A DNA stretch of 64,000 nucleotides from the NCBI RefSeq assembly GCF_019308285.1, contig NZ_WWEM01000019.1, positions 101,297-165,296 of the forward strand. Direction: 5' to 3'. Below, piece after piece: positions 34,686-41,169 of this stretch; position 1 is the first letter of the stretch; every line of letters begins with the position of its first letter. The DNA comes from Flavobacterium quisquiliarum (lineage in GTDB: Bacteria; Bacteroidota; Bacteroidia; Flavobacteriales; Flavobacteriaceae). The notes below the pieces were generated by a model. It was not told the origin of the DNA, made no database searches, and was given only the letters and a program-made list of their open reading frames with translations. The position numbers and the translations under genes are program-made.

Positions 34686-34724
34686 ACTACGCAAAATAAC
34701 TGCGTACTAGTTTTAAAATCTTTG
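34686..34724 (+). promoter_or_regulatory. Operator-promoter A2 of the RNA-repair regulon
   Basis: 23-bp palindrome (ACTACGCA, 7 nt, TGCGTACT; 34686-34708), 8 nt, AATCTTTG (34717-34724). It is the nearest copy upstream of the tRNA-like gene and the RING/TerD gene. Confidence 0.75.
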
Positions 34725-34772
34725 TTCAGAAATAAAAACAAACGTTCATAGAAATAAAAAAAGAATAAAACA

Positions 34773-34792
34773 GGTCAAGTTTAAGTTACTTC
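34773..34792 (+). repeat. Leader motif R1
   Basis: GGTCAA, 7 variable nt, TTACTTC. First of five copies with identical spacing between 34773 and 35148. Confidence 0.75.
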
Positions 34793-34851
34793 GAAAACAC
34801 TTTCCAATGTATACACTTATACGATTACCTTTTTATTTTATAATCATAATT

Positions 34852-34969
34852 GGGGCAGTAGCTCAGCGGTTAGAGCAGGTAGTTTTGAAATTATCCATCA
34901 AAGGTCAATCAAAATTTACTTCTTACACTTTTAATGTCCGGGTCGTGGGTTCGAATCCCACCTGTTCCA
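34852..34969 (+). tRNA. tRNA-Lys(UUU) gene interrupted by a 45-nt insertion in the anticodon stem
   Basis: Acceptor strands GGGGCAG (34852-34858) and CTGTTCC (34962-34968), D-arm GCTC/GAGC with AGCGGTTA, variable loop GGGTC and T-arm GTGGG-TTCGAAT-CCCAC are all canonical. The anticodon stem forms from GG (34878-34879) plus ACA (34925-34927) paired with TGTCC (34935-34939), enclosing the loop CTTTTAA, whose anticodon is TTT. The 45 nt between GG and ACA (34880-34924) contain motif R2. G3:U70 and G4:U69 wobble pairs are present. Without removal of the insertion the anticodon stem cannot close normally. Confidence 0.75.
34903..34922 (+). repeat. Leader motif R2, inside the tRNA insertion
   Basis: GGTCAA, 7 nt, TTACTTC. 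It forms the 3' part of the 45-nt insertion in the tRNA-Lys gene. Confidence 0.75.
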
Positions 34970-34977
34970 CAATTAAT

Positions 34978-34997
34978 GGTCAATTAAAACTTACTTC
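34978..34997 (+). repeat. Leader motif R3
   Basis: GGTCAA, 7 nt, TTACTTC, starting 8 nt after the tRNA-Lys discriminator base. Confidence 0.75.
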
Positions 34998-35012
34998 AGA
35001 CAACGGCTACTT

Positions 35013-35029
35013 TTCGGTTCGAATCCGAA
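35013..35029 (+). other. Isolated tRNA T-arm (tRNA remnant)
   Basis: TTCGG-TTCGAAT-CCGAA is a perfect T-stem and loop. No D-arm or acceptor partner is found around it, so it is a fragment of a second tRNA. Confidence 0.6.
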
Positions 35030-35062
35030 CATAGTTTTAAAATCATCATTAAAAAAAACGAG

Positions 35063-35082
35063 GGTCAAGATTAACTTACTTC
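35063..35082 (+). repeat. Leader motif R4
   Basis: GGTCAA, 7 nt, TTACTTC. It is preceded at 35032-35044 by TAGTTTTAAAATC, identical to the segment after palindrome A2. Confidence 0.75.
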
Positions 35083-35128
35083 TACCAATCCGATAATTTG
35101 TTAGTTAATCCATTACACTCCAATTTCA

Positions 35129-35148
35129 GGTCAAGTGTTTCTTACTTC
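35129..35148 (+). repeat. Leader motif R5
   Basis: GGTCAA, 7 nt, TTACTTC; last copy, 58 nt before the ATG of the RING/TerD gene. Confidence 0.75.
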
Positions 35149-35206
35149 AAAATCTTTTAGGTAGAACTCAGAAACGCAATTATCTAAATTTTAAAAATTA
35201 AAAAAA

Positions 35207-37447
35207 ATGAAAACAAAAGAATTATTAAAAATCAGTTTACGTCAAAATGCTATTTTCATTCCGTCAGAAATGATTGCAAACAACGTTAAAAATATATCTG
35301 GAACAACTTCAGTTTTGTTAGCCAATGTTTCAAAACTTGGATTTACATTTTCTGAATCTTTGCTTCACGCTTTAAACAACGTGAGCCCTACTTATAAAAT
35401 CGAGGTTTTAGAAGTTTTGAGAGAAGTTCTAGGAACCGATAAAAACTGGACGCCATTAGTAAAAGAATGGAATATTCCAACCAACGAATCTGTTGTAGAT
35501 CATATTATCACTTTTTTCGGAAATGTTTTCCAGACTAAAAACGGAACAACTTTACAATGCGGTCATATTATCCCTGATAATACTTTTCCATTAGAAAGAT
35601 ACAACGGTTGCCCATTCTGTGGAACTCCGTTTGAATTTGGAAAACTGGAAAATATCGGACAAGGAAGCAAATTAAAAATGCTGGAATTGTGGTCAGAAAA
35701 AGATTTAAATGATTTCTATATCTCATTATTGCAATCTAAAACCGCTTTAGACGCTACTCAGGTAGATAGTTTAAAAATGGCAATGCAATATTTGCCTTTA
35801 CCAAAAACAGAAGTAGCAATGAAGGAAACTTTAATGCTGGTTATCGATCTTTTGATCGAAAATGGTAAAGAAGCAGAGGCGTCTCAGTTTTTGAAAACGC
35901 CAACAGATATCTTGCGATACTTATGGTACAAAAACACAGGAATGCTTCAGATTATCGAGCCAAAAACGATTATCAAAAGAACATCAAAAAATGCACAGCA
36001 TTTCCATAGTGTTTTAGATACAAGTGTTCAGGCAAGAATTGCTTCTCAAAAAGATTTGAAACTTAAATATTCCCGAAAAGAATGTTTGATGGTCGCAAAT
36101 TGGTTGAACAATATGGATATGGAAGTGGAGACAATGTGCGAAACGATGCATCCAAAAAGAGGAATGTGGGTTCGTTTTATCCGAGCGTTGCGTTTGGCAG
36201 AATACAGCAAAAGAAAAGGATTTGAGAAATTGAATTTTTTAATGGATGTATTCTACAACCAAGTGTACGATGTTTGGCAAAGCAAAGTAGATTCGTCAAG
36301 ATTGAAATTTGATGCCGATAAGACTTTTGCGCTATTAAAACAACGTCCAGGATTATTTGCGCGTTCTTTATTCTCGAATATGCTATGGTTTGGAGCTGAT
36401 GAAACAATCATCCATTTTGAAGAAATCATTGATAAAGTTCCGGCTCGATTGGTGTTTACATTAAATATGTATGCTCAAAATTATTTTGATAAAAACATGC
36501 AGAGAAGCGTGAAACCTTTGGGTGGAACAAACAAACGAATTGAAGCAAATGCTTTATTGAAGTTGTACGAAGATTTTCAGTTGGAAGCAATGAAAAATCA
36601 AATCGAAGAATTGTGTCTTTTGGCCATGAAAAAACGATTTGCAAAAATTGCGAATACCAACAAAACAATCTATATCGATCCGCAATTGTTTAACATTCCG
36701 GTTTCTATAGGAGACCGAAGCGAGACAGTTCAGGATTTACCAGTTGCTTTAATGGGAACTCGTTTCCCAGTTGAAGGAAACGAAGTGCGATTGTTTATGC
36801 AGTGGGGTAAAGATTTGCCAGCACAGCATTTAGATATGGATTTAAGCTGTCAGATTGCATATGAAGATAGCTTAGATATGTGCTCTTTCAGCCGATTGAC
36901 GACTACAGGTTGTCAGCATAGCGGTGATATCCGAAGCATTCCGAATAAAATTGGAACAGCCGAATATATCAATATCAACATCGACGAATTGGCGAAAGCC
37001 AAAGCTAAATTTGTAACTTTTACTTGCAACGCGTACAGCAACGGAAGTATTACGCCAAATCTAGTTGTAGGTTGGATGAACAGCAAACACCCGATGAAAA
37101 TTTCGGAGAAAACTGGTGTAGCATACGATCCGTCGTGTGTAGATTATCAGGTTCGTGTGACGCAGAATGTTGCCAAAGGTTTGGTTTTTGGAGTGTTGGA
37201 TGTAGCCAAAAGAGAAATCGTTTGGTTAGAGATGACTTTCGGAGGTCAGGTTGTTGGTGGATTGGATTTCAAAGGCGTTCAGGCGCTATTGGCAAAACTA
37301 AACAGCAAATTGAATATTGGTAGTTTGTTACAGCTTAAAGCGGAAGCTCAAGGTTTGACAATCACCGAAAATGAAATTGCCGATGAGGTTTACACAGCGC
37401 AATGGGCGATGAATCCAGCAGTGGTGACGCAATTATTAATAGATTAA
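35207..37447 (+). CDS. RING-like and TerD-like protein (MXAN_6230/SCO0854 type)
   Basis: 746 residues. A zinc-finger of RING type sits near 118-138 (CGH ... CPFC), flanked by a long helical body (~150-500) with basic stretches such as RRKxL-like surfaces. The C-terminal ~200 residues resemble TerD: HLDMDLSCQIAYEDSLDM, HSGDIRSIP and a final GVLDVAKREIVW. Family members occur in stress and RNA-repair neighbourhoods; no biochemical role is known. First protein gene of the operon, after a 480-nt RNA leader. It could bind damaged RNA or act as a scaffold; that is inference. Confidence 0.7.
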   Translation: MKTKELLKISLRQNAIFIPSEMIANNVKNISGTTSVLLANVSKLGFTFSESLLHALNNVSPTYKIEVLEVLREVLGTDKNWTPLVKEWNIPTNESVVDHIITFFGNVFQTKNGTTLQCGHIIPDNTFPLERYNGCPFCGTPFEFGKLENIGQGSKLKMLELWSEKDLNDFYISLLQSKTALDATQVDSLKMAMQYLPLPKTEVAMKETLMLVIDLLIENGKEAEASQFLKTPTDILRYLWYKNTGMLQIIEPKTIIKRTSKNAQHFHSVLDTSVQARIASQKDLKLKYSRKECLMVANWLNNMDMEVETMCETMHPKRGMWVRFIRALRLAEYSKRKGFEKLNFLMDVFYNQVYDVWQSKVDSSRLKFDADKTFALLKQRPGLFARSLFSNMLWFGADETIIHFEEIIDKVPARLVFTLNMYAQNYFDKNMQRSVKPLGGTNKRIEANALLKLYEDFQLEAMKNQIEELCLLAMKKRFAKIANTNKTIYIDPQLFNIPVSIGDRSETVQDLPVALMGTRFPVEGNEVRLFMQWGKDLPAQHLDMDLSCQIAYEDSLDMCSFSRLTTTGCQHSGDIRSIPNKIGTAEYININIDELAKAKAKFVTFTCNAYSNGSITPNLVVGWMNSKHPMKISEKTGVAYDPSCVDYQVRVTQNVAKGLVFGVLDVAKREIVWLEMTFGGQVVGGLDFKGVQALLAKLNSKLNIGSLLQLKAEAQGLTITENEIADEVYTAQWAMNPAVVTQLLID

Positions 37448-37494
37448 AAAACAGAAACCGCGGATTCTTAATTGAGTTCGTGGTTTTTATTTAA

Positions 37495-37690
37495 AAACCT
37501 GAGTTCGATTATTAATTGGTTGATTTAAAATATTTTTTTAGTTCCTGCAAGGTTTTTAAAACCTTGTAGGTATCTGGATATCAAGAGAACAATACCTACA
37601 AGGTCAAAAAAAGACCTTGCAGGAAAACGCTGTAATATAAACGTTTGAAAATAAGTAAATTAAAAGCATATAATAATCGAACTCAGGTTA
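37495..37690. mobile_element. MITE-like element with nested inverted repeats
   Basis: Perfect 19-bp terminal inverted repeats (left 37496-37514, right 37671-37689; outer end AACCTGAGTTCG). Inside are CCTGCAAGGTTTTTAAAACC and a matching inverted CCTACAAGG ... CCTTGCAGG arm. The flanks allow a 5-bp TAAAA duplication. No ORF. It lies between the RING/TerD and SUKH genes. Confidence 0.7.
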
Positions 37691-37702
37691 AAAAATAGAA
37701 AG

Positions 37703-38242
37703 ATGATGACAATCAAAGACCTTAAATATAAAATAGAAAAGAGGCTTCAAAAAATAAAACTTTACAATGACATTTACGGATTTCAAATTCAACCTGATAG
37801 CAAACTTGTAAACGGTATCAGCAGAAAAGAAATTGATCAATTGCAAATATTATTTGGATTTGATTTTCCCTGGGAATATAGAGAAATGCTTTTGCTTTTT
37901 TCTAATTTAGATAGACCAACCATTTCAATTAATCCGGAGGATGAGTCAGATATAGAATATTCTGAGGATCATTTCTTTTATCAATATCCTGAAGATTATG
38001 AAAAATCGAGATGGATCATTGAGGAGCTTAATGATAATAAAATTGAAGCGGAAAGTGTTTTAACCGAGGCTGGTTTTGATGTTTCAAAAATAGTAGGATA
38101 CATACCAATGCATCATCATCGTGTTCTCGTGGTTTTTGAAGATAAATATCTATCGCCAGTTATTTCTGTCTGGGGTGCCGATATTATTATGTTTGGATAT
38201 AATTTGAGGGAATATTTGAAATATGAACTTTTACGATTTTAA
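37703..38242 (+). CDS. SUKH (SMI1/KNR4)-domain protein
   Basis: 179 residues with the SUKH core ISRKEIDQLQILFGFDFPWEYREMLLLFSN (~residues 34-63) and a later VLVVFEDKYLSPVISVWGADIIMFG strand region. SUKH proteins are often immunity proteins against nuclease toxins. Its place inside an RNA-repair operon suggests either immunity to an RNase or a regulatory role. It has no operator directly ahead of it and probably depends on upstream promoters. Confidence 0.75.
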   Translation: MMTIKDLKYKIEKRLQKIKLYNDIYGFQIQPDSKLVNGISRKEIDQLQILFGFDFPWEYREMLLLFSNLDRPTISINPEDESDIEYSEDHFFYQYPEDYEKSRWIIEELNDNKIEAESVLTEAGFDVSKIVGYIPMHHHRVLVVFEDKYLSPVISVWGADIIMFGYNLREYLKYELLRF

Positions 38243-38244
38243 AA

Positions 38245-38283
38245 TCTACGCAAAATAACTGCGTACCAGATCATAACCTTTAC
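38245..38283 (+). promoter_or_regulatory. Operator-promoter A3 of the RNA-repair regulon
   Basis: Palindrome TACGCA, 7 nt, TGCGTA within 38245-38267, followed by the weak box AACCTTTA. It starts 3 nt after the SUKH stop and lies 41 nt before the ATG at 38308. Confidence 0.65.
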
Positions 38284-38307
38284 ATTACCAATTAAAAATA
38301 ATTTATA

Positions 38308-39078
38308 ATGAAACCTAATTTGCCATATCCTTATTATTTCTATGGTTCCGACGATTCTACAGATCAGGATGTAATCATTATTATCTCAAAAGAAGACATG
38401 CCTGAAAAGCAGGAGGACAGAAAAAATAAGGTATTGGCGCTTTTGAAAGAGTATGATCTGAATTGGAATGCAACATTAGCTGTGATTGAAAATGGAAAAA
38501 TTTCAGATACCATTTATACAAAATCATGGATTGATTCTCTTAATAATGCATTGTTGCAAACGTATTCTCTACATGAACAAAATCATGAATTGCTGGTAAA
38601 AGAAAAACATGTTAGAAATAAAACATTAGCTATTTATAAAGCTGTACGTACCGTTTTGACTATGCTGACGAGAACTGAATACAGAACTAAGATTCGACCA
38701 ATCTTAAAAGGAATTCATGATTTTAATCTGAAATTGGAAGCTCTCAGGAATATAGATTTTGTTTCTATTTCAGAATTTAATCAAAAGAATACTGATGATA
38801 TTGATATTTGGAAAATCATTGCTTTTTACATAGGACAAAATATTGCACTCATTGAAAATGATATAGAAATATATACTAAAAAGAAATTTGTCAGCCATTT
38901 TAGTGATTTGGAAGCTTTTATTTATAGAAAAACAATCACTGTAAAAGAAAAAGAAATTTTACAACAATATGTTCATTATTGGCTAAAACTGACTAGCAAT
39001 TTTGGAGAGTTTCAATCAGTAAATGGTTTTCTGACTTGTAATGATGAATGCATCGATATGCTAAACGAAAAATATTAA
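38308..39078 (+). CDS. Nucleotidyltransferase-like protein, paralogue 1
   Basis: 256 residues. The N-terminus has FYGSDDSTDQDVIIIISKED, a GS-x4-D-x-D arrangement like the Pol-beta nucleotidyltransferase motif (G13, S14, D19, D21). The rest is helical (EYRTKIRPILKGIHDFNLKLEALRNIDF). It is a clear paralogue of the next gene, with which it is cotranscribed (3-nt gap). In an RNA-repair setting it could add nucleotides to RNA ends. The third catalytic Asp is not obvious, so activity is uncertain. Confidence 0.6.
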   Translation: MKPNLPYPYYFYGSDDSTDQDVIIIISKEDMPEKQEDRKNKVLALLKEYDLNWNATLAVIENGKISDTIYTKSWIDSLNNALLQTYSLHEQNHELLVKEKHVRNKTLAIYKAVRTVLTMLTRTEYRTKIRPILKGIHDFNLKLEALRNIDFVSISEFNQKNTDDIDIWKIIAFYIGQNIALIENDIEIYTKKKFVSHFSDLEAFIYRKTITVKEKEILQQYVHYWLKLTSNFGEFQSVNGFLTCNDECIDMLNEKY

Positions 39079-39081
39079 AAA

Positions 39082-39864
39082 ATGAAACCATCAATTTATC
39101 AAATATTCGGATCTGAAAATTCGCTCGATGTCGATTTGGTTTTCTTTATTGAAAAAATACCAGAAACGATTGTAGGAAAACTGGCTTTATCAAAAGAATT
39201 AAGTCAATCAATAGTTTCATTTTTTCCTGAAAAAGTAATCAATGCCAATCTTGCCGTTTGTAAAAACGGACACTTAACAGAAGTTTACAAAGGCACTACC
39301 GACGAGTTGAATAACGCCTTATTTTATACGTATGATTTTCATAAACAAAAACAAGAGAATCAAATTGTAAAACTTTTGGTGCGTGATGTAGATTTGAAAT
39401 TTTTAAGAAGCACCCGAATAATTTTGTCTTTTGTAAGCAAAACCGAGTACCGAGTTTTGGTAAAAAATGCTTTAAAAGGTAATCTCTCTGAAAAAATTAA
39501 TGTTCTGGAAAAACTCGATTTAACTAAAATTATTTCTTTCGGAAAAGGAAAAAATAACAATGACATTATAAAGTCAATCGCTTTTCAGTTAGGACAATGC
39601 ATGGCGCTTCAGGAAAACAAAGAACTGTACACTAAAAATCAAATTGCAGAACATTTTCCAGAATTGCGAAAATATCTTTTCAGGGAAGAAAACGTCAATT
39701 TAAACGATTTACAAAAAGGACTTTTATATTTCGTTGAATTACTGAAAACAAGAAGTTTAAACATGAAAAAGACGTTTGAATATAGATATAAGAAGAAAAC
39801 AATTTTAACTACGCAAAATAACTGCGCAGTAGCTTTTGAATCTTTGTTCAAAGGAAAGAACTAA
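39082..39864 (+). CDS. Nucleotidyltransferase-like protein, paralogue 2
   Basis: 260 residues, aligned end to end with its neighbour: IFGSENSLDVDLVFFIEK (G10, S11, D16, D18), CKNGHLTEVYKGTTDELNNAL, TEYRVLVKNALKGNLSEKINVLEKLDLTKI. The C-terminal ~20 codons overlap operator A4 (39808-39830), so the protein end is written across a regulatory site. Its stop overlaps the ATG of the ligase by one base (TAATG), which implies coupled translation. Function inferred as for paralogue 1. Confidence 0.6.
   Translation: MKPSIYQIFGSENSLDVDLVFFIEKIPETIVGKLALSKELSQSIVSFFPEKVINANLAVCKNGHLTEVYKGTTDELNNALFYTYDFHKQKQENQIVKLLVRDVDLKFLRSTRIILSFVSKTEYRVLVKNALKGNLSEKINVLEKLDLTKIISFGKGKNNNDIIKSIAFQLGQCMALQENKELYTKNQIAEHFPELRKYLFREENVNLNDLQKGLLYFVELLKTRSLNMKKTFEYRYKKKTILTTQNNCAVAFESLFKGKN
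39808..39846 (+). promoter_or_regulatory. Operator-promoter A4, inside a coding sequence
   Basis: Palindrome ACTACGCA, 7 nt, TGCGCAGT (39808-39830), 8 nt, AATCTTTG (39839-39846), ending 17 nt before the ligase ATG. The whole site is in the last codons of paralogue 2. Confidence 0.7.
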
Positions 39865-40880
39865 TGAATACAACACTTTTAAAAGAAATGATTTCGGCAA
39901 ACTATGTAAGGGTAAACAAACACCCTGAACACGATTTGTACATTTATAATTATACTCAAAATGCCCAATTTGAGAGAGTTTGGAACGAAATTACCATTGC
40001 TTGTCGTGGTCTTATTTTAGATAAAGATTTAAATGTTGTGGCAAGACCTTTTCCAAAGTTTTTCAACTTAGGCGAAATAGAAAATCAGGTTCTTCCAGAA
40101 TCCCCTTTTGAAGTTTACGATAAAATGGACGGCTCGTTGGGTATTTTATACTGGATAGAAAATGTTCCTTTTATGGCCAGCAGAGGCTCTTTTGCCAGCG
40201 AACAGTCAGATAAAGCAAATGAAATGCTTCACGGAAAATATAAAGATTCATGGTCGCTTTTGGATAAAACCAAAACCTATTTGTTCGAAATTATTTATCC
40301 TGAAAACCGTATTGTTTTAGATTACGGAGCATCAGAAGAGTTGGTTTTGCTGGCGATTATTGATACCAATTCAGCAGAAGAATTTCCGTTGGAAGATATT
40401 GGTTTTCCTGTTGTTGAAAAATACCACGGAATTAAAGATATTGAGACTTTAAAAGAAATGGAATTGGCCAACAAAGAAGGTTTCATTATCAAATATGCAA
40501 ACAATTTCCGTGTAAAAATTAAATTTGACGAATACCTGCGTTTGCACCGAATTATTACTCAGGTTTCGAATTTGAATATCTGGGAATATTTAAAAACAAA
40601 GCAATCAATGGAAGAAATTCTGGAACGTGTTCCTGATGAATTTTTCAGCTGGGTTAAGCAGACAAAAGCCGATTTGGAAAAAGAATTTAAAGCGATTGAA
40701 GAGCAATGCAAATTGGATTTCAAAGTTTTAGAATCCCGAAAAGAAACCGCTTTTTATTTCCTAACCTGTCAATATCCAAATGTTTTATTTGGAATGCTGG
40801 ACGAGAGAGATTATTCAGAAACCATCTGGAAAATGATTCGTCCGAAGTTTGAAAAACCTTTTAATAGAGAAGAAGAATAA
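39864..40880 (+). CDS. T4 Rnl1-like RNA ligase
   Basis: 338 residues. Ligase motif I is YDKMDGSLGILYW with nucleophile Lys87 (KxDGS, 87-91). ITIACRGLIL upstream, YLFEIIYPENRIV (motif III/IIIa region), EGFIIKY (motif IV) and VKIKFDEYLRLH (motif V) complete the nucleotidyltransferase fold. Rnl1-type enzymes seal 3'-OH and 5'-phosphate RNA ends, classically at a broken anticodon loop. Start codon overlaps the previous stop and it has its own operator A4. Confidence 0.85.
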   Translation: MNTTLLKEMISANYVRVNKHPEHDLYIYNYTQNAQFERVWNEITIACRGLILDKDLNVVARPFPKFFNLGEIENQVLPESPFEVYDKMDGSLGILYWIENVPFMASRGSFASEQSDKANEMLHGKYKDSWSLLDKTKTYLFEIIYPENRIVLDYGASEELVLLAIIDTNSAEEFPLEDIGFPVVEKYHGIKDIETLKEMELANKEGFIIKYANNFRVKIKFDEYLRLHRIITQVSNLNIWEYLKTKQSMEEILERVPDEFFSWVKQTKADLEKEFKAIEEQCKLDFKVLESRKETAFYFLTCQYPNVLFGMLDERDYSETIWKMIRPKFEKPFNREEE

Positions 40881-40914
40881 AAAAATATGACTGTTGTCTA
40901 AACAGACTAAAAAT

Positions 40915-41040
40915 TGGACGCGGATAAAACGGATTCACTTCGTAAAAACGCGGATTAAAACTGATTTTCTGTTTAAATTATTAAAAAAACCGTTTTTATC
41001 CGTGTCTTCGCTTTAGCGAATCTGTAAAATCCGCGTCTAA
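40915..41040. repeat. Imperfect inverted repeat (GACGCGGAT / ATCCGCGTC ends)
   Basis: GACGCGGATAAAACGGATTC on the left pairs with an inverted copy ending AAAATCCGCGTC on the right, with CTTCG/CGAAG inner arms. Non-coding; separates the ligase gene from operator A5. Confidence 0.6.
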
Positions 41041-41111
41041 TTAGGCGGACTTTGAGAAGTATCAATATAAAAATTTGCACATCGTGTGCACTTTTTAAAA
41101 ATTAATTTCAA

Positions 41112-41150
41112 ACTGCGCAAAATAACTGCGCAGTGACAAAACTATATTTG
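41112..41150 (+). promoter_or_regulatory. Operator-promoter A5 of the RNA-repair regulon
   Basis: The most perfect palindrome: ACTGCGCA, 7 nt, TGCGCAGT (41112-41134), 8 nt, and a full consensus box TATATTTG (41143-41150), 20 nt before the hen1 ATG. Confidence 0.8.
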
Positions 41151-41169
41151 TCAAACAAAACAAAAAACC

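Noticed and set aside
34807..35034. 75-codon ORF across the tRNA-Lys gene
   Set aside because: It is a shadow of tRNA sequence (typical VVGSNPT translation of a T-arm) and has no promoter or ribosome-site support.
34773..35148. Possible CRISPR array in the RNA-repair leader
   Set aside because: The repeated unit is two short blocks with a variable 7-nt gap, spacers vary from 46 to 110 nt, one spacer is half a tRNA, and no cas genes are present.
35207..37447. Ro60/TROVE identity for the large protein of the repair operon
   Set aside because: A tRNA-like RNA next to it suggests Ro/Y-RNA, but the protein has a RING-type finger and a TerD-like C-terminus, with no vWA DxSxS site.
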